A DNA stretch of 64,000 nt from CALKJU01 sp046349355. Its GTDB lineage: Bacteria > Pseudomonadota > Alphaproteobacteria > Geminicoccales > Geminicoccaceae. The position numbers were made by a program, and so were the translations under genes. Below, one piece after another: positions 10,384 to 16,520 of this stretch (position 1 is its first letter; each line of letters begins with the position of its first letter). A model generated the notes under the pieces. That model saw only the letters and a list, made by a program, of their open reading frames with translations. It was not told the origin of the DNA and did no database searches. The DNA is taken from the NCBI GenBank assembly GCA_046349355.1, contig JAXMCM010000015.1:62001-126000 (forward strand). The letters are read 5' to 3'.

Positions 10384-11760
10384 ATGTCCTTCAACAGCCT
10401 CGATTTCCTCGCCTTCGCCGCCGTCGTCCTGCCGCTCTATCACCTCCTGCGCGGCCCGCCGCGCCAGCTGTTCGCCCTCGCCGCCAGCTACCTGTTCTAC
10501 GCTTGGGGCCAGTGGCCGCAGGCCCTGGTGCTGCTGGTCGTCCACCTCGCCGCCTGGAGCCTGGCGCTGCGCATCGGGGCGGCTGCCGGCGAGGCGGCGC
10601 GCCGGCGCTGGCTGGCGGCCGGCGTCGCCTTCCACCTCGCGCTGCTGCTGGCCTTCCGCCAGGCCATGCCGATGGCCCTGACCCTGGGCCTGCTCGACGG
10701 GACCGTGCCCGCCGTCGCGGCCGTCCCGCTGGGCATCTCGTTCTACACCTTCCACGCCATCGGCTACCTGGTCGACGTCCACCGCCGGACGGTGGCGCCC
10801 GACCCGAGCCCGGTGCGCGTCGGGCTCTACCTCGCCTTGTTCCCGCACCTCGTCGCCGGCCCGATCCTGCGCGCCCGGCGCTTCCTGCCGCAGCTGCGCC
10901 GGCCGTCCTCGGCGACCTGGGCCCGCGCCGGGCGCGGTGCCGAGCTGGTCGCCTGGGGCTACTTCCTGAAGCTCGGCCTCGCCGACAACCTGGCCCCCCT
11001 GGTCGAGCGCCGCTTCGCCGACCCGGCCGCCTTCGGTGCCCTCGACCACCTCACCGGCACGGCCCTGTTCGCGCTGCAGATCTACGGCGACTTCGCCGGC
11101 TACTCGCTGATCGCGATCGGCCTCGGCCGCATCCTCGGCCTCGACTTCGGCATCAACTTCCGCCGTCCCTACTTCGCCACGGGCATGGCCGACTTCTGGC
11201 ACCGCTGGCACATCAGCCTGTCGACCTGGCTGCGCGACTACCTCTACATCCCGCTGGGCGGCAACCGGCACGGCGCCGTCCGGACCGCCTGCAACCTGAT
11301 GCTGACCATGCTGCTGGGCGGCCTCTGGCACGGCCTCGGCGCCACCTGGCTCGCCTGGGGCTTCTGGCACGGCGTCCTGCTGGTGGCCGAGCGCCGCTTC
11401 CGCCCGGTCGTCCGCGGCGCCTGGCGCGTCCCGGCGGCCCTCGCCGTCTTCGTCCTCGCCGGCATCGGCTGGATCCTGTTCCGCTCGGCCTCGCTCGCCG
11501 ATGCCGCCCTCATCCTCGGCCGCATCGCCGGCCTCGCCCCTTCCGAGGGCATCGCCGGCTTCGAGCAGATGCACCTCTGGCGCGGCCTCGTCGCGGCCGG
11601 CCTCGTGCTTGCCGTCGACCTCGCCGTGGAACAGGGCCGCCTCGCGGCTCGTTATCGGAGATCGCCGGCCTGCCGCGTCGCCGGCTTCGCCGTGCTGTGC
11701 TGGCTGATCCTGCTGGGAGGAGGCTTCGCTGCGACGGAGTTCTTCTACTTCCGCTTCTGA
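10384..11760 (+). CDS. MBOAT-family O-acyltransferase (AlgI/DltB-like)
   Basis: A 458-residue polytopic membrane protein of the membrane-bound O-acyltransferase family, which passes acetyl or other acyl groups across the membrane to extracellular polysaccharides. Diagnostic blocks are DFWHRWHISLSTWLRDYLYI and the following PLGGNRHG near residues 265-295, and GGLWHGLGATWLAWGFWHG near 315-335 carrying the catalytic His of AlgI-like members. The next gene encodes an SGNH-like partner, the usual AlgI/AlgJ or PatA/PatB arrangement. No polysaccharide synthase is nearby, so the polymer being acylated is unknown. Confidence 0.92.
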   Translation: MSFNSLDFLAFAAVVLPLYHLLRGPPRQLFALAASYLFYAWGQWPQALVLLVVHLAAWSLALRIGAAAGEAARRRWLAAGVAFHLALLLAFRQAMPMALTLGLLDGTVPAVAAVPLGISFYTFHAIGYLVDVHRRTVAPDPSPVRVGLYLALFPHLVAGPILRARRFLPQLRRPSSATWARAGRGAELVAWGYFLKLGLADNLAPLVERRFADPAAFGALDHLTGTALFALQIYGDFAGYSLIAIGLGRILGLDFGINFRRPYFATGMADFWHRWHISLSTWLRDYLYIPLGGNRHGAVRTACNLMLTMLLGGLWHGLGATWLAWGFWHGVLLVAERRFRPVVRGAWRVPAALAVFVLAGIGWILFRSASLADAALILGRIAGLAPSEGIAGFEQMHLWRGLVAAGLVLAVDLAVEQGRLAARYRRSPACRVAGFAVLCWLILLGGGFAATEFFYFRF

Positions 11761-11800
11761 GCGGCACCCGCTGCTGGTCGCCGCGGCGGCGCTGCTGCTC

Positions 11801-12643
11801 GTGCTGGGCGGCGACCGCCTGCTCGCCGCGACGCTGCGGCTGCACGTCGAGGCCAGCCCGCAGGTCCATGCCCGCCTCTACACCGGCCGGGCCGGCGCCG
11901 CCGAGGTGCTGTTCGTCGGCAGCTCGCGCTCGCGCGAGCATTTCCCGGCCGGCGCCATCGCCCGGCAGACCGGCCGCAGCAGCCTCAACCTCGGCTGGGG
12001 CGGCCTGTCCAGCGAGCAGGTCGAGGCCATCCTGCTCGACTACATCGACCGCTACGGCGCCCCGGAGATCGTCGTCCTCGAGGTCACCAGCCCCGAGATC
12101 GACCAGCTGATGCTCCGCAACCTGCGCCTGTTCGAGGCGGACTCGCCGCGCATCGACGCGCTCGTCGCCGCTTACGAGCCGGTGCTGCACGCCGCCGGCC
12201 GCCTGCTGGCGCTGCTGCGCTACAACAACAAGCTGTTCTTCGACATGGTCCGCTACGACCTCGACGACACCGACTACCGCTCCGACCGGGTGATCGATCC
12301 TGCCGAGCTGGCCCGGCTGCGCCACGACGACAACGACTGGAGCTATCGGGATGCCGACGTCGCCGTCGTCGGCCAGCTCCTCCGCACGGCGCGGGCGCGG
12401 GGCATCGAGGTGGTGCCGGTGATCACCCCGATCCTGCCGGCCTACCTCGACGGCCTGTCCGGCTTCGCGGACTGGCGCGACGCCGTCGCCCGGGCGCTGC
12501 CGGCGGACGTTCACCTGTGGGACTTCAGCGGCGCCGTCGGCGACCCGGCCGGCTTTCGCGACGACCTGCACCTGAACGCGCGCGGGGTGGCGATCATGCT
12601 CGAGCGAATGCGCGCGGCCGGCATGCCGGGACTGGTGACATGA
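11801..12643 (+). CDS. SGNH-hydrolase-like partner of the MBOAT acyltransferase
   Basis: Likely periplasmic acyl-transfer partner of the preceding gene (AlgJ/DltD-type role). The fragment VLFVGSSRSREHF early in the protein is the SGNH block I serine region, and DDLHLNARG near the C-terminus is the DxxH catalytic pair. The GTG at 11801 would cut the protein in the middle of its membrane anchor: the frame is open upstream and encodes RHPLLVAAAALLLVLGG, a natural signal anchor. A strong ribosome site, GGGAGGAGG at 11715-11723, sits five bases before a CTG codon at 11729, inside the end of the upstream gene, so the true start may be there. Confidence 0.75.
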   Translation: MLGGDRLLAATLRLHVEASPQVHARLYTGRAGAAEVLFVGSSRSREHFPAGAIARQTGRSSLNLGWGGLSSEQVEAILLDYIDRYGAPEIVVLEVTSPEIDQLMLRNLRLFEADSPRIDALVAAYEPVLHAAGRLLALLRYNNKLFFDMVRYDLDDTDYRSDRVIDPAELARLRHDDNDWSYRDADVAVVGQLLRTARARGIEVVPVITPILPAYLDGLSGFADWRDAVARALPADVHLWDFSGAVGDPAGFRDDLHLNARGVAIMLERMRAAGMPGLVT

Positions 12644-12720
12644 ATCACCGCCGCCGCCCTGCCAGGCGCGAGGTCGCTACCCATGTATGGGAGGAGCCTC
12701 GTCCGACCGGGAGGAAACCG

Positions 12721-13005
12721 ATGCAGGAGCGTGTCGACGCAGCGCCGCAGCGCATTCCGCGGCGCACCGAGCATCCGGCCGCGGTTGCCCGCCGCCGGCG
12801 CCGTCGCCTGCGCATCCTGCTGGTTCTGCTGGCCGTCCTGCTGGCGGCGCCGTTGTTCTTCGCCTGGAACCAACCGCCGACCGCGACGGAGCCACCACGA
12901 ATCGCCGAGGGTCCCGATCCCGTGCCCCCGGAATCGTCCGACAGGTCACTGTTGCAGGCGACGCGCGAGCAGCTTCTTGAGCTGATCAGGCCGGTCGCTC
13001 AATAG
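12721..13005 (+). CDS. Small basic single-pass membrane protein, unknown function
   Basis: 94 residues with GGGAGG about seven bases before the ATG. The N-terminal third is very basic, with a run of arginines at 24-29, then one hydrophobic helix (about 32-48), then a proline- and acid-rich tail outside. The positive-inside rule places the basic part in the cytoplasm. It follows the MBOAT/SGNH pair by 77 bases on the same strand and may belong to that unit. I do not recognise a family. Confidence 0.6.
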   Translation: MQERVDAAPQRIPRRTEHPAAVARRRRRRLRILLVLLAVLLAAPLFFAWNQPPTATEPPRIAEGPDPVPPESSDRSLLQATREQLLELIRPVAQ

Positions 13006-13017
13006 GCTCGCCGTTGA

Positions 13018-13036
13018 GGCCCGCACGTCGCGGGCC
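13018..13036. terminator. Hairpin between convergent genes
   Basis: A perfect 7-base stem GGCCCGC/GCGGGCC with a 5-base loop lies between the ends of two convergent genes, flanked further out by TTGAGG and CCTCAA. There is no T-run, so its activity as an intrinsic terminator is doubtful; position is the main argument. Confidence 0.35.
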
Positions 13037-13067
13037 GTCAGTCCTCAACAGCCGTGCAGGGACCCGA

Positions 13068-13382
13068 TCACGAGATGCCGGTGTTGGGGTAGGGTTCGGC
13101 GGGAGCGGTACCGGTCGTCGTCGGACGCCGCACGATCAGATCGACGATGCCGGATTGAGTGCGCGCTCCGTAGGCCCTGGCGTGCTCGAACCAAAGGCTG
13201 CGCCGGACATGCTCGGCCAGTTCAGGGCGATGGCCGCAAGCAGGGCAGCGGATGGTCCCTTTCAGGACGTGGCGGCCCGGGTATTCGCCGGTGCCGGAAC
13301 AGTTCGGGCAATGAACCTTGATCAGGGCATCGAGCACGCTGGCCCGCCCGTAGCCCGCCTTGATCCGCACGCGTGTGGTCAT
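13068..13382 (-). CDS. Small zinc-ribbon protein, unknown function
   Basis: 104 residues with two CxxC knuckles, CPNC at 25-28 and CPAC at 46-49, a spacing that fits one treble-clef or DnaJ-like zinc site. The remainder is basic. GGAG lies nine bases before the ATG. The organisation resembles small zinc-ribbon proteins that bind nucleic acid or other proteins, but no specific family is recognised. It sits alone next to a gene-poor stretch that begins at a tRNA, so it could be accessory DNA. The palindrome at 13580-13620 is about 200 bases upstream of its start and could regulate it. Confidence 0.6.
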   Translation of the reverse strand: MTTRVRIKAGYGRASVLDALIKVHCPNCSGTGEYPGRHVLKGTIRCPACGHRPELAEHVRRSLWFEHARAYGARTQSGIVDLIVRRPTTTGTAPAEPYPNTGIS

Positions 13383-14098
13383 CGGAAACTCCGTCTTTGG
13401 TCAATGTCAGGACAATGAGGGACCGACCCCGGCCGGTCAGGAAACGGGGCGAAGGCAATGCGCGACAAACGGCAGCGAGGCCGACCCAAAAGGGTCCCGG
13501 CGCCTACGGCCAAGGATTCTGCCTCGATGCCCATGAGGGAAGGATTGCAGCAGAGGCTGTTGGGGTAAATCGGTTGCGCGTGGAAAAAAGTGGAAGACAC
13601 TATCTTCCACAAATTTCCACGGGCGGTGGCGCGACCGGCGTCAGACTTCGCGCCGATCGCCGACTTGCTCCGCGCCGACCTCCGCGATTGGCCAACAGAT
13701 TCGGTGAGGAGCTCCGACGCCTTTGAGAGAATGCGCGACGGCCCACCCTCCAAATGTTGATTCGCCTGCCAATGGCACGAAGCGGAACGTCCCCAGAAGC
13801 TATGGAGAGTGCGCCTGGCTGCGTCAGTGAAAGCTGGCAGACGACAGTGAACGGCTCGCGCGTCGACGCAGCCCCAGCATAAGGGCGCTCGTCAGACGGT
13901 CCGACGACGCTGTTCGTTCGACCTCAGGTCAATGTACTGGGGAAGATGACGCCATTCGCCCTGAACGATTGGGGGGCGATCGTATCGCTATGCGCCCCAG
14001 GGGCCAACCCCAGTGCTCGCTCTGACCCGAGCGACGGGTTGCCTCGCCTCATGGAAAACACGGCAGCGGGCGGGCGCGGCGAACAATGTCACAAACGC
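13383..14098. other. Gene-poor stretch beside tRNA-Arg
   Basis: Some 716 bases without a convincing gene. Short open frames exist on both strands (for example 13379-13753 minus and 13373-13726 plus) but they overlap each other and resemble no protein. Base composition is less GC-rich than the flanks. The one clear structure is the palindrome at 13580-13620. No integrase fragment was seen, although the position at the 3' end of a tRNA is where islands often insert. Confidence 0.6.
13580..13620. repeat. 41-base palindrome made of four GTGGAA repeats
   Basis: Left arm: GTGGAAA, three A, GTGGAAGA. Centre: CACTA. Right arm: TCTTCCAC, AAA, TTTCCAC. The arms match at 15 of 18 positions, failing only in the AAA spacer. 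Each arm therefore holds two GTGGAA units ten bases apart, one helical turn, with the second pair inverted. This is the layout of a multimeric operator. GTGGAA repeats at ten-base steps recall MraZ boxes, but those are direct repeats upstream of the division cluster. No T-run follows, so it is not an intrinsic terminator. Confidence 0.6.
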
Positions 14099-14175
14099 TG
14101 GCGTGCCCGACAGGACTCGAACCTGTGACCTCCAGCTCCGGAGGCTGGCGCTCTATCCGACTGAGCTACGGGCAC
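14099..14175 (-). tRNA. tRNA-Arg (anticodon CCG)
   Basis: A 77-base cloverleaf on the minus strand. Acceptor stem GTGCCCG pairs with CGGGCAC; D-arm GCTC/GAGC; anticodon stem CCAGC/GCTGG enclosing loop CTCCGGA with anticodon CCG (plus-strand 14139-14141); T-arm ACAGG-TTCGAGT-CCTGT; discriminator G and an encoded CCA end. It reads the arginine codon CGG, common in GC-rich genomes. Confidence 0.97.
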
Positions 14176-14296
14176 GTCGACGCCCATATAGCGGACGATG
14201 TCGCCGGTTGCTACCCCCGGGTCAGCTGCAGGGTCTCCCGCTTCGACGGCGGGATCGCTAAACTGATGAGAGATCGTTGCCTTGGAGCCTGATGCG

Positions 14297-14548
14297 ATGC
14301 CGCTCTACACCTACGCCTGTGACGACCATGGCGAATTCGCCGCCTGGGCGCAGATGAGCTCGTCGGATGCGCCGCAGCCTTGTCCCTCCTGCACCACCCC
14401 GGCGAAGCGGGCGCTGGCGCATCCGTCGATTGGTGGCAAGCAGGCCTCGTCCGCCGATGGCATGAGTTGCGGCATGGGTGGCGGCGGCGAGGGCATGCCC
14501 AAGGCTCCCGCTGGCGGTCATGTCTGCGGCGGCGGTTGCGTGCATTGA
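14297..14548 (+). CDS. FmdB-family zinc-ribbon protein
   Basis: 83 residues starting MPLYTYAC, the standard opening of FmdB-type regulatory zinc ribbons. A CPSC knuckle is at 29-32. The first knuckle is altered: only Cys8 remains, in the context CDDHG, where the family usually has CxxCG; His11 might substitute as a ligand. The tail is rich in Gly, Met and Cys, ending HVCGGGCVH, which could bind metal. The start is at 14297 because GGAG lies nine bases upstream; an in-frame TTG at 14282 is less likely. The role of this widespread family is poorly defined. Confidence 0.82.
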   Translation: MPLYTYACDDHGEFAAWAQMSSSDAPQPCPSCTTPAKRALAHPSIGGKQASSADGMSCGMGGGGEGMPKAPAGGHVCGGGCVH

Positions 14549-14552
14549 CGCG

Positions 14553-14570
14553 CGCCTGATCGGTCAGGCG
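14553..14570 (+). terminator. Weak hairpin after the FmdB-like gene
   Basis: CGCCTGA-TCGG-TCAGGCG: a perfect 7-base stem with a tetraloop starting five bases after the stop of the FmdB-like gene and before a convergent gene. No T-run follows, so termination would be inefficient or factor-assisted. Confidence 0.35.
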
Positions 14571-14605
14571 ACATCGTCATGCAGGGAAGATCCGGCGTGC
14601 GACGG

Positions 14606-15814
14606 CTATAGCGACTCGCCGCGCATCAGCCGGGGCAGGTCGCCGACAAGTCCCATGGCGTGGCGCATGAAGAAGCGCTTGACCGGGGGCAATCGCTCGA
14701 CGGCCGCAAGCCCAGCATTGCGGGCCATGCGAAGCGGGAAAAGGTCGTTGGCGAACAGCCGGTTGATGCCGTCCGTCACGGCGACGAGGACGAGGCTGTC
14801 GAAGCGTCGCCAGACGGCGTAGCGCTCGAGCGCGATGGCGTCACCAGGATCGAGGCCCAGCCGCAGGCGATCCACGACCAGCTCCGCAACGGCCGCCACG
14901 TCGCGCAGGGCCAGATTCCACCCCTGGCCGGCAATCGGGTGGATCCCGCGTGCCGCATCGCCCACCAGGACCAGACGCTCGGCGGTGTACCTGTCGGCCC
15001 AGACGAGGACCAGCGGATAGCTCCAGCGTGGCCCTTCGAGGGCAAGGTCACCGAGCTCGTTGCCGCACCGCTCGGCCACCTCGCCAAGGAATGCACGGTC
15101 ATCCAGCGCGGTTACGGTCTTGGCGAGGTCCTCACGCAGCGCCCACACGATCGACGACCGGGTCCCGGTCATCGGCAGCATGGCAAATGGGCCATCCGGA
15201 AAGAACCGCTCGACGGCCTTGCCCTGATGCGGCCGATCATGCCGGAGCGTGCAGACGATGCCGACCTGATGATAGTCCCAGCGCTGCACGCCGATGCCGG
15301 CGGCCGCCCGGGTGGGAGATTGCTTGCCTTCGGCAGCGACGACGAGGCGGGCTTGCCACTGCCGGCCGTCGGCGAGCTCGACGACGACGCGATGCGGGCC
15401 GCGGTCAAGGCTCCTGACGGTGGCCGGGGCGGCGAGCGTGACGCTCGGCAGCTCTTCGATCCGGGCCAGCAGGGCCTCGCGGATCTCCCTGTTCTCGACG
15501 ATCCAGCCCATCGGCTCGCCACCGACCTCGCGATGGTCGTAGGCAACCGTCGCTGGCGAGCCCCGCTCGCCGACCTCGATGTCGCGGATCGGCTGGGCGC
15601 TGGCGCCGAGGTGCCGCCAGACCCCGACGCCGTTGAGCAGCATCATCGAGCCCCTGGCGATGGCCGTGACCCGGCCGTCGAACGCCGGCGCCGTCAGCCG
15701 CGCGAGACCTTCGCGCTCGACGACGAGAACCCGTGCGGCGGCGGTTCCGAGGGCCGCGGCCAGGGCGAGACCCGTGACGCCCCCGCCGATGATGACAACG
15801 TCCACCTGGTTCAC
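14606..15814 (-). CDS. FAD-dependent monooxygenase of the UbiH/COQ6 family
   Basis: 402 residues with the FAD dinucleotide fold VVIIGGGVTGLALAAALG at the N-terminus, the central DG-type region and the family signature GIHPIAGQGWNLALRDV near residue 290, which binds FAD and marks ubiquinone-ring hydroxylases. It should hydroxylate an octaprenyl- or decaprenyl-phenol intermediate in ubiquinone synthesis. Sequence alone does not separate UbiH, UbiF, UbiI and UbiM specificities. The start is a GTG. It is a single gene, facing away from the candidate small RNA. Confidence 0.9.
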   Translation of the reverse strand: MNQVDVVIIGGGVTGLALAAALGTAAARVLVVEREGLARLTAPAFDGRVTAIARGSMMLLNGVGVWRHLGASAQPIRDIEVGERGSPATVAYDHREVGGEPMGWIVENREIREALLARIEELPSVTLAAPATVRSLDRGPHRVVVELADGRQWQARLVVAAEGKQSPTRAAAGIGVQRWDYHQVGIVCTLRHDRPHQGKAVERFFPDGPFAMLPMTGTRSSIVWALREDLAKTVTALDDRAFLGEVAERCGNELGDLALEGPRWSYPLVLVWADRYTAERLVLVGDAARGIHPIAGQGWNLALRDVAAVAELVVDRLRLGLDPGDAIALERYAVWRRFDSLVLVAVTDGINRLFANDLFPLRMARNAGLAAVERLPPVKRFFMRHAMGLVGDLPRLMRGESL

Positions 15815-15842
15815 GGTCGTTCCGGTCCGCTAGCGGATTTCT

Positions 15843-15861
15843 GTGCCCAACGGGCTGGCAC
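15843..15861. promoter_or_regulatory. Dyad upstream of the sigma-54 promoter, possible enhancer site
   Basis: Inverted repeat GTGCC-N9-GGCAC, centred about 87 bases upstream of the -24/-12 element. That distance suits an enhancer-binding protein site, and the half-sites resemble the GCAC core of NtrC-type operators, but the spacing is two bases longer than the usual NtrC dyad. A suggestion only. Confidence 0.3.
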
Positions 15862-15931
15862 TTGCCCAATGCTTCGGCGCTGGATCGCGACGCTGCCGCC
15901 CCCAAGCGCCCGAGGACGCCAGAAACAGTGC

Positions 15932-15946
15932 TGGCACGCGCCTTGC
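15932..15946 (+). promoter_or_regulatory. Sigma-54 (RpoN) promoter, -24/-12 type
   Basis: TGGCACG-CGCC-TTGC matches the RpoN consensus at every defined position, with GG at 15933-15934 and GC at 15945-15946 in the exact spacing. Transcription would start near 15958, moving right. It lies in the gap between two leftward genes, so it does not serve either; the only downstream element is the terminator at 16088-16121. Confidence 0.7.
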
Positions 15947-15957
15947 GTAGCTTGTCG

Positions 15958-16121
15958 CGGGTGGCCTGATCACCGACTGCGCCGCAACGGGATTGCCTCC
16001 CTGACCCGATTGCAGTGCAGGCCCGGCCAGGTCACGCGTGTGGCCCGAGCGCCGCGCTCGACAGCGATGCCGACGCGGCGAACTTCCGCCCGGAAGGCTA
16101 TGCCTTCCGGGCTTTCTTTTT
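15958..16121 (+). ncRNA. Candidate sigma-54-dependent small RNA, about 165 nt
   Basis: Bounded by a consensus RpoN promoter and an intrinsic terminator on the plus strand, in a 316-base gap with no coding sequence on that strand. The interval can fold: GGTG/CACC enclosing seven bases near the 5' end, CGAGCG-CCG-CGCTCG near 16054, and the terminator stem at the 3' end. The only ATG frame near the end runs into the terminator without a stop, arguing against a peptide. The exact 5' end is inferred from the promoter. No resemblance to 6S, SRP, tmRNA or RNase P RNA was seen. Confidence 0.6.
16088..16121 (+). terminator. Intrinsic terminator
   Basis: Perfect 10-base stem GCCCGGAAGG/CCTTCCGGGC with loop CTATG, followed at once by TTTCTTTTT. 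The T-run exists only on the plus strand side, so it terminates rightward transcription, which has no annotated gene upstream except the candidate small RNA. Confidence 0.9.
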
Positions 16122-16130
16122 GTGGTGGCG

Positions 16131-16520
16131 TCAGGTTGCGAAGACAAGGGCCGCGAGGGCGGCTAGGCGCACCTCGGTCCTCGCAAGGACCCACCCCCCG
16201 ACCAGGTCGACGCGGCTGGCCGCGAAATCGGCAGCGACCTGCGAGGAGAGTCTGCAGCGCAGCGTCTTCGGGTCGAGTTCCAACATCGTCCCCAGCGAAT
16301 CCTGGAGCTCCCGAAGAATTGCTGCCGGGCTGACCGCTGCACCGCGTAGCCAGACGGCGCCGACCTGTGCGGCGCCGGCCGGATCAGAGAGCAGGCCCAC
16401 GAGCTTCCGGATGGCAGCCTGGTCGGTAGCCATCGCGTCCAGCGGCGAGGCAATCACGACGACGCTGCCGGCCGCGCCGAGAAGAGCCGTCCGTCGGGCG
16501 ATGCGCATTGGCTGCGTCAT
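16131..16520 (-). CDS. Tat-secreted small subunit accompanying a GMC oxidoreductase
   Basis: 129 residues. The start is placed at 16520, where ATG overlaps the stop of the upstream dehydrogenase gene in an ATGA, showing translational coupling. The N-terminus has a twin-arginine signal (RIARRTALLGAAGS, then a hydrophobic run ending at ASPLDAMA). Periplasmic GMC dehydrogenases such as gluconate and sorbitol dehydrogenases use a small Tat subunit to carry the large subunit across the membrane. The large subunit here has no signal of its own, which fits. The body shows no cofactor motif. Confidence 0.7.
   Translation of the reverse strand: MTQPMRIARRTALLGAAGSVVVIASPLDAMATDQAAIRKLVGLLSDPAGAAQVGAVWLRGAAVSPAAILRELQDSLGTMLELDPKTLRCRLSSQVAADFAASRVDLVGGWVLARTEVRLAALAALVFAT

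Noticed and set aside
13379..13753. 124-codon minus-strand frame in the gene-poor stretch
   Set aside because: It covers the palindrome, overlaps a plus-strand frame of similar length, has no ribosome site and resembles no protein.
14013..14261. Small plus-strand frame containing RTRTCDLQLRRLALYPTELRA
   Set aside because: This is the translation of the antisense of tRNA-Arg, a well-known spurious protein pattern.
15854..15871. A second possible -24/-12 element beginning TGGCACTTGCCC
   Set aside because: The GG and GC elements are two bases too far apart; only the site at 15932 has correct spacing.
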